A stretch of DNA of 8,517 bases. Origin: Candidatus Pelagibacter sp. (GTDB taxonomy: Bacteria > Pseudomonadota > Alphaproteobacteria > Pelagibacterales > Pelagibacteraceae). Shown one piece after another: positions 6,231 to 8,517 of this stretch. The notes below the pieces were generated by a model. That model saw only the letters and a program-made list of their open reading frames with translations. It was not told the origin of the DNA and searched no databases. The stretch lies in assembly GCA_002704625.1 (NCBI GenBank), contig PAGZ01000022.1, positions 1 through 8,517 of the forward strand, in the 5' to 3' direction. The number at the start of each line of letters is the position of its first letter. The first letter of the stretch is position 1. The position numbers and the translations under genes were made by a program.

Positions 6231-6319
6231 GGAGACCAAACAACCCGCTTTCAAAAGTCCGTGCTGCTGTTGTTACACTCTGACACATTAAACATATCAA
6301 AATCGCCTGAATGGCCTCC
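6231..6319 (-). ncRNA. ffs: Signal recognition particle RNA (small bacterial 4.5S type)
   Basis: RNA scaffold that binds Ffh and FtsY for co-translational targeting of membrane proteins. On the minus strand the 89-base RNA closes with a seven-pair terminal helix, GGAGGCC (1-7) against GGUCUCC (83-89), with one G-U pair. The apical domain aligns base for base in layout with E. coli 4.5S RNA: UGUUUA, a short stem GUG/CAC, then the symmetric loop UCAGA facing AGCAG, and a ten-base cap GUG-UAAC-AAC in place of UCC-GGAA-GGA. The tetraloop UAAC fits the URRC class known as an alternative to GNRA-like SRP caps. The pair beneath it would be G-A. A good promoter lies directly upstream and dnaX follows after four bases, a neighbourhood also seen in Bacillus. 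The middle of the stem is imperfect, so the ends are the less certain part. Confidence 0.85.
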
Positions 6320-6324
6320 AAATT

Positions 6325-6354
6325 ATTATATCAATATCAAATTGAATTCTACAA
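6325..6354 (-). promoter_or_regulatory. Promoter of ffs (and probably of dnaX-ybaB-recR)
   Basis: A perfect -10 TATAAT on the minus strand (6330-6325) lies 18 bases downstream of TTGTAG (6354-6349), a weak -35. The -10 ends five bases before the first G of the SRP RNA at 6319, which fits a start at 6319 or 6318. It sits in the gap after pheA. With no terminator visible between ffs and dnaX, it probably also drives the downstream genes. Confidence 0.65.
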
Positions 6355-6377
6355 GTATGGAATCTTAAATTTGTGGA

Positions 6378-7223
6378 CTATTTTTTTTGCCTAGAAGACG
6401 CTGCTTCATAAATACCTAAAATATTCATGCTTTCTGTGTGAAATCCAAGCTCCTCTAAAGCTTTTTGAACTGACTTATTTTCAATGTGTCCTTCTAAGTC
6501 TAAATAAAAATTAGTTTGATCAAATGTATTTTTTACAGAAAAACTTTCAAGCTTAGTTAAGTTTACTTGATTGGTGGCAAAACCACCTAAACATTTATAT
6601 AAAGCGGCCGGTATACTTTTTAATCTAAATATGCAGCTAGTAATATATTTTTTATTCGGTTCGTATTTGGGTTGTTTGATATTTTTTCCCATAACCAAAA
6701 ATCTTGTAACATTATTAGTTTCATCTTCAATATTTTTGAAAAGCACTTTTAGCTTATAAATTTTTGCTGAAAGAGTAGATGCTATTGCTCCTATAGATTT
6801 ATCATCTCCTTTGGAAAGATCTTTGGCAGACCCAGCTGTATCAGCAGAAATAATTGTTTTGAATTTATATTTTTGAATTATTTTCTGACATTGGTCGATT
6901 GCTTGTGAATGGCTTCTGACATATTTAATGTCATTTACTTCTGCATTCTCTTTTACTAAAAGATTATGCTCAACAGTTTGATAATGTTCAGCATAAATTT
7001 GTAATTTATATTTTGGTAACAAATAATGAATATCTGCTACTCTTCCAGCTAGAGAATTTTCAATAGGAATGATAATTTTATAATTCTCGTCTTCATATGC
7101 TAATTTAAAAGTTTCTTCAAAAGTAGGACAGGCCTTTATTGAAGATCCAGGAAAGAGTTTCTCACAAGCTAAGTGGGAATAAGCCCCCATTTCCCCTTGA
7201 AAAGCTACTTTTACTTTAGACAT
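6378..7223 (-). CDS. pheA: Prephenate dehydratase (monofunctional)
   Basis: Converts prephenate to phenylpyruvate with loss of water and CO2, the committed step to phenylalanine. The 281 residues hold the catalytic domain (about 3-180) and a C-terminal ACT regulatory domain (about 193-275). There is no chorismate mutase domain. Visible motifs are AFQGEMGAYSH (7-17), PIENSLAG (53-60), the SHSQA motif (104-108), DTAGSAK (128-134) and NVTRF (171-175), whose threonine and arginine are characteristic of the active site. In the ACT domain, AALYKCLGGFA (206-216) and TKLESF (223-228) correspond to the phenylalanine-binding GALY and ESRP-type motifs, so feedback inhibition is likely. Its ATG lies inside the end of kdsB (8-base overlap) with no Shine-Dalgarno, implying translational coupling. 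The kdsB-pheA pairing opposite a cytochrome c gene is familiar in Alphaproteobacteria. Confidence 0.96.
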   Translation of the reverse strand: MSKVKVAFQGEMGAYSHLACEKLFPGSSIKACPTFEETFKLAYEDENYKIIIPIENSLAGRVADIHYLLPKYKLQIYAEHYQTVEHNLLVKENAEVNDIKYVRSHSQAIDQCQKIIQKYKFKTIISADTAGSAKDLSKGDDKSIGAIASTLSAKIYKLKVLFKNIEDETNNVTRFLVMGKNIKQPKYEPNKKYITSCIFRLKSIPAALYKCLGGFATNQVNLTKLESFSVKNTFDQTNFYLDLEGHIENKSVQKALEELGFHTESMNILGIYEAASSRQKK

Positions 7224-7959
7224 TTTTTTTTTCCATTAATTTTTTAACTTCCTCTAAGTCAGCCTCGGTGTCAACACTAAGTGGATTTGTGTTTGAGTAC
7301 AGAACATGAATTTTCATATTATTATCTAAGGCTCTCATTTGCTCCAAATTTCTACTCATTTCTGACTTACTTCTTTGTAAATTTACATATCGTATTAAAG
7401 CTTCTTTAGTAAAGCCATAAATACCTACGTGATGGTAAATAAACTTTTTTTCAATATTATTTAAATTTCTTTCGAAGTCTATGGCCTCTGAAAAACCTGT
7501 TTTTTCAATATTTTTTTTTGTTATCACTTTTACAATATTTTCATTTGTAATTTCATTTTTTTCTTTAATTGAAGAAGCTAAAGTAGCCACATCACAAAGG
7601 CCTTTTTGTAAATGATCGTTCAATATTCGAATTGATATGGGATCTAAATTAGGCATATCTCCTTGTAAATTTATAATTATTGAAGGTTCGCTTGAAAAAA
7701 ATTTTTCAAAAGCCTCAAAAACTCTATCTGTTCCAGTATTATGATTTTCAGTTGAGACGAAAGAGTTTCCACCATTTTTATTTATTAATTGAAAAATTTC
7801 CTGATCAGGTGTTGCCACCAAAACTTTTCCAATCCCAGATTCTGCTGCTAATTTATACACATGTAATATCATCTCTTTTTTATTAATAATCTTTAAAGGT
7901 TTATTGGGAAGTCTTTTGGCTTTTAATCTAGAAGGAATAATTACAACTGTTTTGCTCAT
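7216..7959 (-). CDS. kdsB: 3-deoxy-manno-octulosonate cytidylyltransferase (CMP-KDO synthetase)
   Basis: Activates KDO with CTP to CMP-KDO for the inner core of lipopolysaccharide, in the cytoplasm. The 247 residues match the family length. The nucleotide-binding start IPSRLKAKRLPNKPL (8-22) is clear, followed by NTGTDRV (74-80), INLQGDMP (96-103, with D101 as the expected metal ligand), YHHVGIYGF (175-183), LEQMRAL (205-211) and VDTEADLE (229-236), where D230 would be the second metal ligand. Two places differ from common KdsB proteins: QGDMP instead of QGDEP, and GFSEAIDF (155-162) where most have a YFSR-type motif. A close but altered sugar-acid substrate is therefore possible, though KDO remains the default. 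The start at 7959 agrees with the family N-terminus and has no Shine-Dalgarno. A run of ten A residues (7232-7223) joins its end to the pheA start. Confidence 0.9.
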   Translation of the reverse strand: MSKTVVIIPSRLKAKRLPNKPLKIINKKEMILHVYKLAAESGIGKVLVATPDQEIFQLINKNGGNSFVSTENHNTGTDRVFEAFEKFFSSEPSIIINLQGDMPNLDPISIRILNDHLQKGLCDVATLASSIKEKNEITNENIVKVITKKNIEKTGFSEAIDFERNLNNIEKKFIYHHVGIYGFTKEALIRYVNLQRSKSEMSRNLEQMRALDNNMKIHVLYSNTNPLSVDTEADLEEVKKLMEKKNV

Positions 7960-7988
7960 AAATATTTATGCGGCTCAAAGACGCAATG

Positions 7989-8018
7989 ATACTAAATTTA
8001 CTTAAAGTTTTTTGTCAA
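7989..8018 (-). promoter_or_regulatory. Candidate promoter of kdsB-pheA
   Basis: A perfect TTGACA on the minus strand (8018-8013) is followed after 18 bases by TAGTAT (7994-7989), a four-of-six -10. The start would fall near 7982, giving a leader of about 20 bases. The -35 lies within the palindrome TTTTGTCAAAA (8010-8020), which is shared with the divergent cytochrome promoter. Confidence 0.45.
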
Positions 8019-8039
8019 AACTCGTGATATATCTAATAC
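8012..8039 (+). promoter_or_regulatory. Candidate promoter of the cytochrome c gene
   Basis: TTGTCA (8012-8017, five of six -35 positions) is followed after 16 bases by TAATAC (8034-8039), a poor -10. The -35 overlaps that of the divergent kdsB promoter almost completely. The leader to the ATG at 8056 would be about ten bases and has no Shine-Dalgarno. Confidence 0.3.
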
Positions 8040-8055
8040 ATTAATTATCAAATTT

Positions 8056-8517
8056 ATGAATGGTTTTGAAATAAATAAAATCGTAGCGGCAGTAATTTTT
8101 ACAGTTTTAGTTGTTTTTGGAATTGAAAAAATCACCGATTTAATATTTGATGTTAAAAAACCTTCACAAGCCGCTTATATAGTTGAAGCTCCTGTTGTTA
8201 AAAAGGCAAGTTCTGGATCCTCGGTTTCTGGAAGTGTAGATATTAAAGCACTTCTAGCTCTTGGAACAATAGAACATGGTCAAAAAGTATTTAAAAAATG
8301 TACAGCCTGTCACGTCGTTGCGAAGGGCGGTAAGAATAAGATTGGGCCCGCTCTCTATGGGGTACTTGGAAGACAGTCAGCGGCAATATCAGATTATAAA
8401 TATTCAAAAGCACTTGTTGCTCACGGAAAAAAATGGTCATACGGTGAAATGAATGCTTATCTATTAAAACCTCAGGCTCATATAAAAGGAACTAAGATGG
8501 CTTTCGCTGGTTTAAAA
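8056..8517 (+). CDS. Membrane-anchored class I cytochrome c (CycM-like), C-terminal end outside the window
   Basis: Electron carrier tethered to the inner membrane with its haem domain in the periplasm. By analogy with alphaproteobacterial CycM/c552 it passes electrons to cytochrome c oxidase. The 154 visible residues comprise an uncleaved signal anchor (about 9-23, with the preceding NK), then a linker of about 40 residues rich in A, V, S and G. A class I domain follows, with the haem motif CTACH (82-86), GPALYGVLGR (97-106), YSKAL (116-120) and KGTKMAFAG (144-152), where M148 is the expected distal haem ligand. The frame is open to the last base, so only a short C-terminal helix should be missing. 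The N-terminus MNGFEINKI resembles that of alphaproteobacterial homologues and supports the start. The gene diverges from kdsB-pheA, as in other Alphaproteobacteria. It is too near the edge to say what follows. Confidence 0.93.
   Translation, partial: MNGFEINKIVAAVIFTVLVVFGIEKITDLIFDVKKPSQAAYIVEAPVVKKASSGSSVSGSVDIKALLALGTIEHGQKVFKKCTACHVVAKGGKNKIGPALYGVLGRQSAAISDYKYSKALVAHGKKWSYGEMNAYLLKPQAHIKGTKMAFAGLK

Noticed and set aside
6571..6759. Plus-strand open frame with membrane-like composition opposite pheA
   Set aside because: Antisense to a well-matched ACT domain; apparent hydrophobicity comes from T-rich reverse strand.
7680..7886. Plus-strand open frame opposite kdsB
   Set aside because: Antisense to conserved kdsB motifs with no supporting signals.
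1..8517. Mobile elements, CRISPR arrays, toxin-antitoxin or defence genes, tRNA genes
   Set aside because: No transposase-like frames, direct-repeat arrays, cloverleaf sequences or unexplained long frames were found; apart from ffs, gaps between genes are all under 160 bases.

Overview
The window looks like a piece of a small, strongly AT-rich, tightly packed alphaproteobacterial chromosome. The best match is the SAR11 / Pelagibacterales type. This is an inference from the lysine-, asparagine- and isoleucine-rich proteins, the frequent A/T homopolymers, the tiny or overlapping gene junctions, and the gene order (kdsB-pheA divergent from a membrane-anchored cytochrome c; SRP RNA-dnaX-ybaB-recR). 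No mobile element, CRISPR array, tRNA or rRNA was seen. The genes are housekeeping genes and none has an unknown product.

Layout. At the left edge (1-160, minus) lies the N-terminal part of a cold-shock protein with a promoter and a 10-bp-arm palindrome in its leader. Next, on minus, is accA (294-1403), the acetyl-CoA carboxylase carboxyltransferase alpha subunit, which carries an unusual C-terminal hydrophobic tail. A 96-base divergent spacer separates it from glcB (1500-3644, plus), malate synthase G. glcB converges on recR with an 11-base overlap. A long minus-strand block then runs, in transcription order, kdsB (7959-7216), pheA (7223-6378), the SRP 4.5S RNA gene ffs (6319-6231), dnaX (6226-4556), ybaB (4563-4243) and recR (4242-3634). 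Junctions in this block are 8-base overlaps or zero to four bases, except for the pheA-ffs gap, which holds a good promoter. The right edge (8056-8517, plus) holds a membrane-anchored class I cytochrome c cut by the window end, divergent from kdsB.

How the genes relate. ffs, dnaX, ybaB and recR form the old bacterial cluster linking protein targeting, the replication clamp loader and recombinational repair. kdsB serves lipopolysaccharide synthesis and pheA serves phenylalanine synthesis. AccA and GlcB both consume acetyl-CoA (fatty acid synthesis and glyoxylate assimilation) and diverge from a shared control region.

Most interesting points: (1) an A9 tract in dnaX, at codons 427-429, where a one-base slip gives an immediate stop and a 430-residue gamma-like product; (2) the membrane-tail-like extension on AccA; (3) a divergent SRP RNA, four bases from the dnaX start, not visible as an ORF; (4) reduced or altered zinc-site cysteines in both DnaX and RecR; (5) no room for the glycine riboswitch known upstream of malate synthase in some SAR11, with glcB possibly leaderless.
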